The notes under the pieces are model-generated. The model had not been told where the DNA came from. It made no database searches and was given only the letters and a program-made list of their open reading frames with translations. From Neospora caninum Liverpool (lineage: Eukaryota > Apicomplexa > Conoidasida > Eucoccidiorida > Sarcocystidae): a DNA stretch of 64,000 nt. Of this stretch, positions 23,477-33,400 are shown piece after piece (the first letter of the stretch is position 1; the number at the start of each line of letters is the position of its first letter). The stretch is from positions 2,498,714 to 2,562,713 of the forward strand of contig NC_018393.1 in NCBI RefSeq assembly GCF_000208865.1. The letters run 5' to 3'. Both the position numbers and the translations under genes were made by a program.

Positions 23477-26400
23477 TCAGTCTTGGAAGAACGGCTCTTT
23501 GACGAGCTCGTCGACGGTTGCGCGTTTCGCCGGATCGGGCTGCAGAAGGCGGAGGACGATGGACATGAGGAGGCGGTCCTCGTTCCCACAACGCGAGGTC
23601 TCAAGGTCGCTTTCCTTCACGCCGGCAATGTAGGCGGCGATGTGTCGGGGGTCGGAATTGGCGTTGAATTTGCGGTCGAGGGAGAAGGGGAATTTGTTTT
23701 TGCACGCGAGACGGTACGCACTGACGCCGACGGCCCACGAGTCGCGCTCGGGGCCCATCGCCATCTTGCGGTTCTTCAGGGCGCAAGCCATGAGCTCCGG
23801 AGAGCTGTAGTCGATCGTGAACCCCTTGTTGCAGTCTTGGATCGAACCCAAGGGGATCAGGTACGCGAAGTCGCCGACGTAGACCATTCCGTCGCCGCCG
23901 ACGAGGAAGTTCTGGGGTTTGATGTCGTTGTGCGTGAAGCCGAGTTGGTGGAGGCCCGCCACCACCTTCACCAGGCGGCGGACCAGCACGCGAAGCCCCT
24001 CGCGAGTGAAGTGATCCTGCGCCATCATGTCGAGCGAACACTTGAGCGCCGGATACATGATCAGTTCGTTCAGGAAGAACAGCGGGGTGTCTGGGAAAAG
24101 AGCGGCGCTCGCGCGGAGGAGCGGCGGGAGCCGCGCCACGCGTCGCACCCCTTGCGGAACCACGAGGCCATGCTTGTGGAACAGGTCGTCGTCGGAGATG
24201 TCCGTTTCCCGCAGGAGCCTGAACGCCTCCAACTCCTCGCGAACAAAGTCGGAGAGCGAACTTTGAACTTCTTCCGGATTCACCCCAGACTTCGCCTTGG
24301 ACCAGTACATGATCTTTGCTGCGTACGTGGCGCGGCCTGGGGGCGAGTCGCGACTCTCCGTCGCAGCGCCGTTCTCCGGGACCGACTTGAGAGCGCCCGA
24401 CCCCAACCGGCGCAGGCTGTCCATGCGGCCGCTTGCCTCCGAAGACCGCTCGGGGCACGGCCCGAGCGGTCCGCTGGTCCCGCCGTCGGCTTTCTCGCCG
24501 CGCCGGTCGTCGCGCTCGGAAGCTGTCGCGCACCCGCGGCCTGCCTCGTGGGAATTCGAGACGCCTTCTCCGTCCCCCGTTAACGGCGACGGCTCCGACG
24601 GCGCTGGGCGGCGCCGCCCAGACATAGACCCCGAGACGTCCACGAACTCGACGACAACGCCGTACGCGCCGAAGCCGAGGATCTTTCCTCGCGCGGCCAC
24701 CATAACCGGGAGGCGGTCCTCGACGTCAAAGAGCTCGTAGCGCTTCCCCGGATTGATGTACTGCCCGAGCGCATGGCCCGCGTTCACCTGGGAGCGCGCC
24801 AAGTGCGCCTCGATCCGCACCATCTGCGAATGCCCCGAGATGTCTTTGATGCCCGCTTCGATGTCCGACGGGGACAGCGCGGGGAGCTCCGGCCAAACCC
24901 ACCCGTCCTTCTCCCTCCACCACTTGTCGCTGCCGCTCGCAGCAGAACCGGCAGAGCCTGCGACGGCGCTGGACAGAACCGACTGCGTGGCGAAGGGCTG
25001 CGCGCCGAGGTGGATCCCTCCGCGGTTTTGCATGAAGGCGTCGAGAAACGGAGACGACGACAGCAGAGTCGGGGGCGGTCCCGGGTAGCCGACCGGAGCG
25101 GATCCGATCAGCCGCTGCGGATACTGCGCGGAGTCCACCAGGAGTGCGGAGCCTGGAGCGCCGCCTTGGCCTAGAACTGCCGGTCGCCGGAAGGCCGAGA
25201 GTCCGCCTTGATACTGCAGACTCGCGACTCCATTCCGGCCATCGAAACTTCCAGCAGGCACGGCTCCTGGAAGCAAACTCGGGCCGAGCCGGCCTGGTGC
25301 GTGCTCTCGTCGAGGTACCACGTCGTCGCGAGGAAGCGCGTAGCTCCCGTTGTCGCCTGCGCCTACACTGGAACTTGGAGCCCCTCTCGGGACGAGCGCT
25401 GGCCGCGGCGGCTCTCGTTCCGCCCCGCTACGGCCGGAATGCGAAAGGAAGTTGTCCGCGGTGCTAGCGCGCGGAATGCCCAGTTGGTCCAGCAGGGTGT
25501 CCGTGTTGAGTGTCGGATACATGCCACTGGGACCGAGAGTCCCGGGAACGTCTCCTTCTCGGTTCACGGACGCGCGGTCGTCGAGAACGTCTGCGGCGTC
25601 TCGCCTTCTGTCAGCCTGCACGCCCGCTCGGCCGTACCCGCGGGCGCCGGAAGTCGCGCTGTAGATTCGCGAGGCCTCAGACTCCGACAGTTCGCCTCGG
25701 GCGCCCTCGTCGCTGAGTTGGTTCGCCTGTCCATGTTTGTAGTTCGGAACCCGACCGCGTGCTTCGAAGGCGGACGGCTGCGTCGCCCACGAGTTTTGCG
25801 CGCTGGGCAGGAGTGTTGGAATGTGGGTCGCCCTCGCGAAAGACGACCGTTGATGCACAGACGCCGGAAGGAGCGACGGCCACGGCGCGTCCTGCGACGC
25901 GCGAAACAGGTCGGAGTACGCAGGCGAGTCAAAACTCCCTGCCTGTTTGCGGGGCGCGTCCGCTCTGGGACGAGACAGTCCCTCACGCCAGTGCGGCTCG
26001 GCTCCCCGCGCAGCCTGACGGTTCTCGGCCTGTCCCGAGCTTGCGTCCCGGGTTTCTTCCCACCCTGCCGAGAACTGGATGCCGTGGGCGTCCGGGGCGA
26101 CGACGTCAGCGCGGTCGAGGCGCACATGATCCTCGGGTTCTTCCCGGTCGCCCCAGTGCTCTGTGGGTGAGGAGACGGCTCGGAAGCCTTCGCTGGAGGA
26201 CGCGCGCGCACGCGGGACATCGCCGGATCCGCCCGTTTGAGGAGCGTCGTCGTGGTTCGTTTCACCTTCCCACAGGCGCTCTGGACGGTCTTTGGGCGTT
26301 CGTGCTTCAGAGCTGCTCGTGACGGCATCCCTCGAACTGCCGTACGGGAAGGCGCCTGAGAGCTGTGCAACCCGGCGGTCGCGGTCGGTTGTCCAGCCGT

Positions 26401-26719
26401 GCGACTGCGTTCGCGTGATGCGGTCGTACATCACGTACGCAGCCTCGATCTCTTTGTCTGGAGACGCGCCAGTTTGTCGCGCGTGAAGACTCTGCGCGCT
26501 GAGCCCCCGATCCCACCGCAGAGGCCGATCCTCTGTGGAGTCGTCCGATCCTTCGCGGTGGAGGGAGGCATCCGCCGCGCCCGTCTCAAGCAGAAAGGGT
26601 GTCCTCCTGATTTTGCTGTGAAAGAGACTGAGAATGAACAGAAAGAGCCCGATTAGGCACGGCGGGCGCAGCGCAGAGGCGGCCGACGGCCCCGCGCAAC
26701 GCCGCTTGTGGCCAGGCAT
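23477..26719 (-). CDS. Rhoptry kinase family (ROPK) protein, intronless
   Basis: Single open frame of 1080 residues. Residues about 21-33 (CLIGLFLFILSLF) after a basic start look like a signal peptide or anchor, expected for a rhoptry-targeted protein. Residues about 45-640 are polar and low-complexity. The C-terminal ~400 residues are a protein kinase: glycine loop GFGAYG at 682-687, Lys802 in YAAKIMYW, catalytic HND with Asp932 in HNDIKPQNFLV, metal Asp950 in GDFA (DFA replaces DFG), a DYSSPE activation segment, and DSWAVGVSAYRLAC. The kinase fold with this style of catalytic loop and activation segment is characteristic of the coccidian ROPK family, secreted into the host cell or vacuole. 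All catalytic residues are present, so activity is plausible. About 115 residues are inserted between the Gly loop and Lys802. The upstream region is shared divergently with PUF60. I cannot assign a ROP number. Confidence 0.85.
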   Translation of the reverse strand: MPGHKRRCAGPSAASALRPPCLIGLFLFILSLFHSKIRRTPFLLETGAADASLHREGSDDSTEDRPLRWDRGLSAQSLHARQTGASPDKEIEAAYVMYDRITRTQSHGWTTDRDRRVAQLSGAFPYGSSRDAVTSSSEARTPKDRPERLWEGETNHDDAPQTGGSGDVPRARASSSEGFRAVSSPTEHWGDREEPEDHVRLDRADVVAPDAHGIQFSAGWEETRDASSGQAENRQAARGAEPHWREGLSRPRADAPRKQAGSFDSPAYSDLFRASQDAPWPSLLPASVHQRSSFARATHIPTLLPSAQNSWATQPSAFEARGRVPNYKHGQANQLSDEGARGELSESEASRIYSATSGARGYGRAGVQADRRRDAADVLDDRASVNREGDVPGTLGPSGMYPTLNTDTLLDQLGIPRASTADNFLSHSGRSGAEREPPRPALVPRGAPSSSVGAGDNGSYALPRDDVVPRREHAPGRLGPSLLPGAVPAGSFDGRNGVASLQYQGGLSAFRRPAVLGQGGAPGSALLVDSAQYPQRLIGSAPVGYPGPPPTLLSSSPFLDAFMQNRGGIHLGAQPFATQSVLSSAVAGSAGSAASGSDKWWREKDGWVWPELPALSPSDIEAGIKDISGHSQMVRIEAHLARSQVNAGHALGQYINPGKRYELFDVEDRLPVMVAARGKILGFGAYGVVVEFVDVSGSMSGRRRPAPSEPSPLTGDGEGVSNSHEAGRGCATASERDDRRGEKADGGTSGPLGPCPERSSEASGRMDSLRRLGSGALKSVPENGAATESRDSPPGRATYAAKIMYWSKAKSGVNPEEVQSSLSDFVREELEAFRLLRETDISDDDLFHKHGLVVPQGVRRVARLPPLLRASAALFPDTPLFFLNELIMYPALKCSLDMMAQDHFTREGLRVLVRRLVKVVAGLHQLGFTHNDIKPQNFLVGGDGMVYVGDFAYLIPLGSIQDCNKGFTIDYSSPELMACALKNRKMAMGPERDSWAVGVSAYRLACKNKFPFSLDRKFNANSDPRHIAAYIAGVKESDLETSRCGNEDRLLMSIVLRLLQPDPAKRATVDELVKEPFFQD

Positions 26720-29700
26720 CGCGTACAGCCCTCCCCGCCCTCCCCGCCCTCCACGACGCTCGAGAAGAAAAGGTGAGAACAGAAAGGGCGTTGGACCCCA
26801 GCGGTGACAGCAAACTCAAAGCGGTCCTCAGAACAGAGAGAGGGTGTCGCGCCGACGCCGCGCAGCATCAGCCACGCGTTTCTCGCCGGTCCTCGTGTTA
26901 ACGAAGCTCCAGACCACCGAAGACCGCATGGATTCGGGACGCCGATAGAAGTGCAAGGTCGCGACTGTGCCGGTAGAAAGCAAGCTGCGCGATTTGCGAC
27001 ATCGGCGAGTCGAGAAAGGCAGAAGAAGCGCCAAACGAAACGGGAAAGAAAGGGTAGCGAACCGCTCCGGCGAACCGCGCGATTTGCCAGTTACCCGCGC
27101 GATTCACCCGCCGAGAAACGATGGAACCAAGTCGCGGCGTCCCAGCGGGACACAGCGCTTACGCGGGAAATTCAGTAGGCAGTTCAAAAAAGAACCAATG
27201 GATAAAGGGAAAGAAAAGATATTCACCGAAGGGCGCCCCCCGCCCGTTTCGAAGGCAGACGGCACACACTGCGTACAGGCGAGTCGAAGATGCGCGCGAG
27301 CGCGCGTAGCCCCCAAGAAAACAGTCTCTCCCTCTCGGGGCGTCAAAACAGAACGTGAAAACCCCGGCCGACTGTGTGTCACACACGCCGACGAGATGAG
27401 AAGGCCTTTTCCGGGCTCCCGCGCACGTTTGTGCCAAAGAGGCATCTACCGCGCCGCCACAAACGCACACACTGAAAAAAGCTTCCGTTCTCCGGCCCTA
27501 CAAACCCCGCTCTTGTCGATACAGCGGCTCGCGGTCTCTCCCAGTGGAGCGAACGCGTGACGGCCGGCCAGCGGGAGAGTAAAGACGATTCACTGCGCTG
27601 GCAAAGGGATGCTGACGCCAAGCGGCGTCCTCTGTACCTGGGAAACGCGCAATCCTGGAACGCGTCAAGGGGTTGCGGAAACTCATCAGCAAGAGAAGGT
27701 CGCCGCCGAGAAGGCTGTGTAAGGCAGGTACACCTGCTCACAAACGAGGGAAGAAGCTGCGAATCTCGCGGAGCGGCGCCGCGAATTCGTGACGAGCGGC
27801 AGACAAGAGCCTCCCCCCATGCCCAGAGTCTCCCGGGGGTGGGTCCGCAGGAGGTGAACTGTCTCCAGATCAAGCCGTGCCCACATTCGTGTGAAGATTT
27901 CGGAAGTTCGAAAGCGACAGAGAGAACCGTGCGCCATCGAAGAGCGTGACCGAGACTTCTGCGTTTAACCAGCCCGGGAACCGCCGTAAAAGGCGGGGGC
28001 TAGAACCACCAGTCGCCTCGGGGGAAGCACGGAATCTCATCAACGGTACGCTGGTGTCCGTCAGGCCTCTCCAGTCCATATTCGCAGTTAGCAGATTCAA
28101 GGATGCTCGTTCCATGAAGCCAGCTGTGTTCCACCGCGCTACTTGAAGGGGAACTAGCGTCGCAGTAGAGCTCGCCACGAGTACGAACGGTAGAGTATGG
28201 AATCCGAGAAGACCGGCTGTAAGCGTGCCCACAGCCGTTCTACGTCCGCAATCAGGCGTTTGGCGCACAGCCGTGGACGGGATGCGGCGCACCTCAGACA
28301 CCGAAACAACTTGCAAACGGATGCAGTCTCAAGCGCCTGAAGGCCCCTAACCGGTGCCAGCGTCCGTGCCGCCGACTGCCTTCTTGCTGGACGGCCCACG
28401 CGTGCGGTCTTCCTCGCAAAAACGGAATGCTCTTACTGCTTTTCAGGGCGTCACGCCTCGACCTGTAGTGGGTATCGCGCCTTTTTCGGTGCGGAGTTTG
28501 CGGGGGCGGGGGGACGGTGGCATTCGCTGTGTAGGTCTGTGTTGCACTAACGCATCGGCGTTCCTTCGGAGCCTTTGACTGAATCAGTGTGAAGGCTTCT
28601 TTTCAAACGACAGATATCAGCACAGAACAGAACCCTGCTCTCTTGCTACCTCCCCACCCACAGCGCAGGGATTGACTTTGACACGGACAAAAGGAACACC
28701 GCAGCCTTCCGCATCGAGCCCCGACTGAAACCAGGTGTTTTCTTTTCAACAGTTTTGAGCCTTCCTGCGAACAAGGGCCACCCAGCGTCATCCGGTTTTT
28801 CCGTAGTGCATGCTTAAGGAAGGCGGCACCTCACGTGCGACGGCGACGCAGCTTTCGCCGCGAGACTTCCCGTTCAGCGAGCGCCGAATGACCATCCGTA
28901 AAGGGGAGAGCTTCTGCACTGCTTTCCTGTGCAGTCGCTGCTGACGTGGACTCCCTAGTTGCCAAACTGAATGGGCTGGCCATCCAGTACCGAGCCTCCA
29001 GTACTGCAGCAGTCTCAGTTGTTGATCCATATGCCTGCACTGGGCTTTTCCTCGCCAGATTCCGCTCTCTTGCGGATATGCCGTAGGCGTTTGTCCCACT
29101 GCCAGGAAAACTCGACACTCAAATGAGAGCAGTGCAGTTGCAGCAGCCTCGCGGAAAGTGAGATAGCAACCCCGGAACTGTCGCCGTCGGCACCGCCCGT
29201 GGCCCAGAGACCTGCCAGCCGCGAGTTTGGATGGGTTTTCCCTTTCCTGCACGTTCGTGTTGCAGAAACTGGCCGGAACGCTCCCCGTGGAATCAGTCGT
29301 ACGCCTGTGATAGTGTGTCGCAGTATACATGTCGGTCTCTGTACCAGAAAGCCTCTTTCATCCTCGCTTTCCCGCTGGGCCAAATCCAGCGCTACATTGG
29401 TGTGGAGTGGGTCTTGCAACCGGCCCCCTTCCCAGTGGAACTGGGCCATCAACTGCTTTGCTACGGCTTGCAGGGAAACGCCAGCGAGGAGATAGCAAAG
29501 AGACTGTAGGTGGACCGTTCGCCAGGCGTCAGCAGAACGGACGCCCCCGTCCAACACAGGGAGTTCACGCGGCGCTGCCACGCCTTGCCATCAGAATGGA
29601 TCTACGGTCGCAGTCTCCCCGCTGAAATTCCGTTCTTCTGTGTCTCATCTTCAGGCCACCCTGGCACCACACATTCTTCTCCGGCCCTAAATTTAGAGTG

Positions 29701-30462
29701 CACAGTTGATTCGACAGGACATGGTTGTGTGCGAACTGACGACTGACCCCCATTTCTCCCAGCAGTCGTCCTTCCCCCACTGCGCAAACCCTCCGGCGCC
29801 CCACGGGAATATTCGCCGAGAGGTGCTCACAAGCGAATTGAAAAGAGCAGCCCGGTCGGGTTCTCGACACCGCACCGGACAGGCACAAACCGTCTAGAAG
29901 TTGCAGTTCGACGTCACAGGAGCTGGTTACTTTAGCCCAGTTTACGCCATCAACTCGCATTTTTACGGACCGCGTGCGCGCGCGCGTCACACTGTCGTTC
30001 TGTCGTCATTCTTGTACCCGGTGTCGCGCACCACGGTGCGGTCGTTTTCCGGCCAAAACCTTCGTTTCCTTCTGTGAAGATCAAACGTTTGCCGTGACTC
30101 GCCTGAGGAGACTGTACCCGTCGTTTTCGTCATCCGCTCTGTTTCACCCGTTCTGCCACGCTCACTTTCTTCGGACTTGTTTTGTCCACAGCGACATCGT
30201 CGTCTCTTTTTCGTCTCTGCTTGCACTGCTTGAATTTCTGGCGGTCCCTGCAGAGAAACAGGCGCAGACACCGGTTCTGCACAACGTGCGGCACGCCACA
30301 CAGAAACATCGTTGTTCTGACACACGTCGAGGCGGAATCTGTCGGAAACTGTCCGTCACTGCATCCAGTGTCTATACACCCTTCGGGACGACGCACAGCG
30401 CACAAGTTTCCGCGGTCGGTTGCCCACGACTCCCTCCAGATCTTCGTCTGAATCTTTCCACA
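26720..30462. other. Divergent intergenic region, kinase / PUF60
   Basis: This 3.7 kb must contain the promoters and 5' UTRs of both divergent genes. It is compositionally complex and has no long TA tract, unlike most other gaps. Several open frames of 100-190 codons overlap on both strands around 28800-29990, but none has a motif, membrane segment or splice context that I trust. The last 450 bases before 30463 are pyrimidine-rich, as expected of the PUF60 leader. Confidence 0.5.
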
Positions 30463-33400
30463 ATGCCGGATCGCAGGTCTCGCAGCAGGAGCAGAAGCCC
30501 TCGACGGGACGAGAACCGCGAAGAGGTGCGTTTTTCTCTTCAAAACCTCGCGACTGGTAAACCGGTGTCGCCCGGCGGTCACCGCTGGACCGTCTGGCTG
30601 TGAGGTTCATGCGGCGACACTTGAGTGTGTAGTAACCCCGTACTGCAACACGGGGCGCGTTCGGCAGTCTGCTGCCAAACGGCGAGAGGATCTTTCCTGT
30701 GAAGAACTGCAGAGCGCTGTGAAAGAGCGTGCCTCTTCAGGCGGACAGCGAGGCGGATGGACCGGCGCAGTCGCCCGTCACAAACGAGTCCGTCACATAT
30801 GTATCCGGAGGGAGCAGATTCCATTTTCCAGAGAACGTTTTTTTTGTGTAGGCGCGTGGAGCGATCGGTCCTCAGGCAATGTGGCGCAGAGGGGTTCTTG
30901 CGTGCGTCCACTAAAGGTTATCGTCGTGTGTGCGTTCCGTTCAGAGAAAGCGGAAGAAGCGAACAGGATGGGATGTCGGTGCTGAGGAAGGCGCGACACC
31001 GACGATCCCCGGCTTGGCTGGGACAGGTAAGCGCGCCACACTGCCTCGGTAACATCACCCCCTCCTTCAGCGCCGGCGCTCAACTCTCCCGGCACCAGGG
31101 TCGTCTCTGCGTGGACGCGGGCGTCAGCTCTGGGACAGCTGAAAATTGCGTGTGTGCTGTTTCGTGTGACGCGTGTGCAGGACTTGCCGGTTTAAGCGTC
31201 ACGCAGGCTCTCGCTCAACAACAGAACAATTTGCTAATGCAAAACTTCCAGAACAAAGCTGTAAGCGGGTGGCGAATGGCCAGTCTCCTTCCTCGGCGGA
31301 AAGTCCAGGACATCATTTAGTAACTGACCGATTATTTTGTCAGAACCTCGTTGGCCACTCGAGCTTGTCTGCTTCGGCCAGACGCGGAGGGGTTGCGATT
31401 TGAAGCCGTCACGCAGCGGCGCAGTGGATCGAAGAACATGATAACTTTCGCTGATTCGTGTGATCTGTAGTCTGGTGTCAAGGGACGTAACTGTTTTGCA
31501 CCCCGTTTCCGTTCTCCGTTCTTCTCCGTTCTTCTCCGTTCTTCAGCCTCTCGAGTCTTCCTCATCGTCTGCTAGTGCTTTTTGCTCGTGGCGTGCAGAT
31601 GTGCAGAATCTACGTGGGTAGCTTGGACTACTACTTGACGGAGTTGGAGATCAAGAGCGTTTTCCAGGTACGTTCGTTGCGGATTCGTGTCACGCCGCAT
31701 TCCGTTTTTCGCGTCGACGGGCGAGACGTACAGCGGGGTGAACATGGTCCTCTGAAATCGCAGCTATGCGCGGTTGTCTTGCTCTGTGGCGAGCGGTGGC
31801 GGTCGACGAAGGTTATTCTCACGTCGCAAGCAGCGAAACTGGTCATTGCGATTGCGTTCGATTTGCGTGCAGGCTTTCGGAACCATTGTCTCGGTGGACA
31901 TGCCCAAGGAAGGCGACCGCAGCAAGGGATTTTGCTTCGTCGAATATGCCTCACCAGAAGCGGCTGAGATGGCTTTGTCGACGATGCAGAATTTTGTCCT
32001 GAAAGGACGGTATGTTTCTGTCTTTTCTTTCCGCGGGTACCTGTGAATCCGCACTCCCTCTCACGTGACCGGAGCCATCGGCTTCAGGCTGCTATATGGT
32101 GCGCGGTCGCGTCAGGTCTTCTCGGCACATTGCTCGTCTTGTTCGTACGAAGGCTGCGCTGGGGTTTCTGCGCCACGACGTGAGCGGAAACAATCCCCTT
32201 TTTTCAGTTTTCTCCCTTGCAAACACCGCGCTTTGCGTCAGGGTACCACGCGATGTCATGCTGCTCTGGTTTCTGCGAACCTGTGTAGTGGCTGAGCTCT
32301 GGTGGCGCGTCTCCCTCGCATTTGTTCTCGTGCGTATATGGGCGCCGTTGTCGCTCACCAGCCCGCTTCCGGCGTCATTTTTGTCCTGTCCCTCTTTTTT
32401 TGCGTATGCTGCTGCTGTGTGTCTCTGCTGTCCGTATGTACACCCGATCGACTTCGGAAACACCAAACAACCGGGATCTCTCTCCCGCCTCCCCGCTGCT
32501 CACCGCCCGCGGCTTGGCATGCCGGCCTGTTGCTTTTGTTATGCTACCTTGCGGTTCCTGTGTGTGTGTGTGGTCTTTTTTGTTGCTTCGTCTCCTTGTC
32601 TCCCCTTCCTGCTGACGGTCTTCTGCCTACCTTCCCCTCTCCCGGTTCTCCGTCCTCTTGTCCATGGATGTGACCAGTGTGAAAGAGTAGCGAAGCAGAG
32701 AACGCATTTCAGGATGTACACGACGGCTCTCTTGCCAGTATGCTAGGTGCCCAGCACCCCCTCCCTTTGCAAAACACGCACGCGGTCAGCCTCGTGTCAC
32801 TAGCGTTGTGCAGAGGGATTCGGTCTCTTCTTGGGGAGCAACGGAACGGCGCCTTGCCGAGCTGTGTAGAACGAAAGCAAAAGGGAGCGGCGTTTTTCGC
32901 GCCAGAGAGTTGGTCGGAAACGCCGTCCCTGCGGCCGTTCTTCGGCCAGGGCGTCCGCGTGGCCAGAGCGTCTCGGTCCTGGGAAGCTTTAAGGAGGAGA
33001 AGAGCTTTCGGCCGTTGCTTGTCGGCTCGGATTTCGGAGAATCAGACCTGAGGGGTAACGAAGGCCTGGTGTGCTTGCGCTTCTCTTTTCAGGACGATCA
33101 AAGTTGGACGGCCCACGGCAGTGGGAACTGGTGGACAACAGCTGCAGCGGCCGGCAATGATGATGCGTGAGTGTTTCCCCGATGTGCCTTGGGCGCGGAG
33201 GCTGGGAGATCCGCTGCGTGCCGTCGAGACGACCCCTTCCCCCCCCCGGTGGCGACTGGGCGCGCGTTGCCGGAACCCGTCTTTGTGTGTGGGACGGGCG
33301 GGGAGGCTCGACTGCACTTCTTTTCCACGGAGCTGCCGTCTTTCGCGGTCGTGCTTGTGGGCGGTGTTGCGCTCAATAGCGATTCCGTCTTCCTGCTTCC

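Noticed and set aside
23483..24583. 366-codon plus-strand frame antisense to the kinase gene
   Set aside because: It mirrors the GC-rich codons of the kinase; the minus strand carries clear kinase motifs over the same bases.
29015..29581. 188-codon minus-strand frame upstream of PUF60
   Set aside because: A possible gene, but no domain, no splice links and competing frames on the other strand; kept only as a finding about the region.
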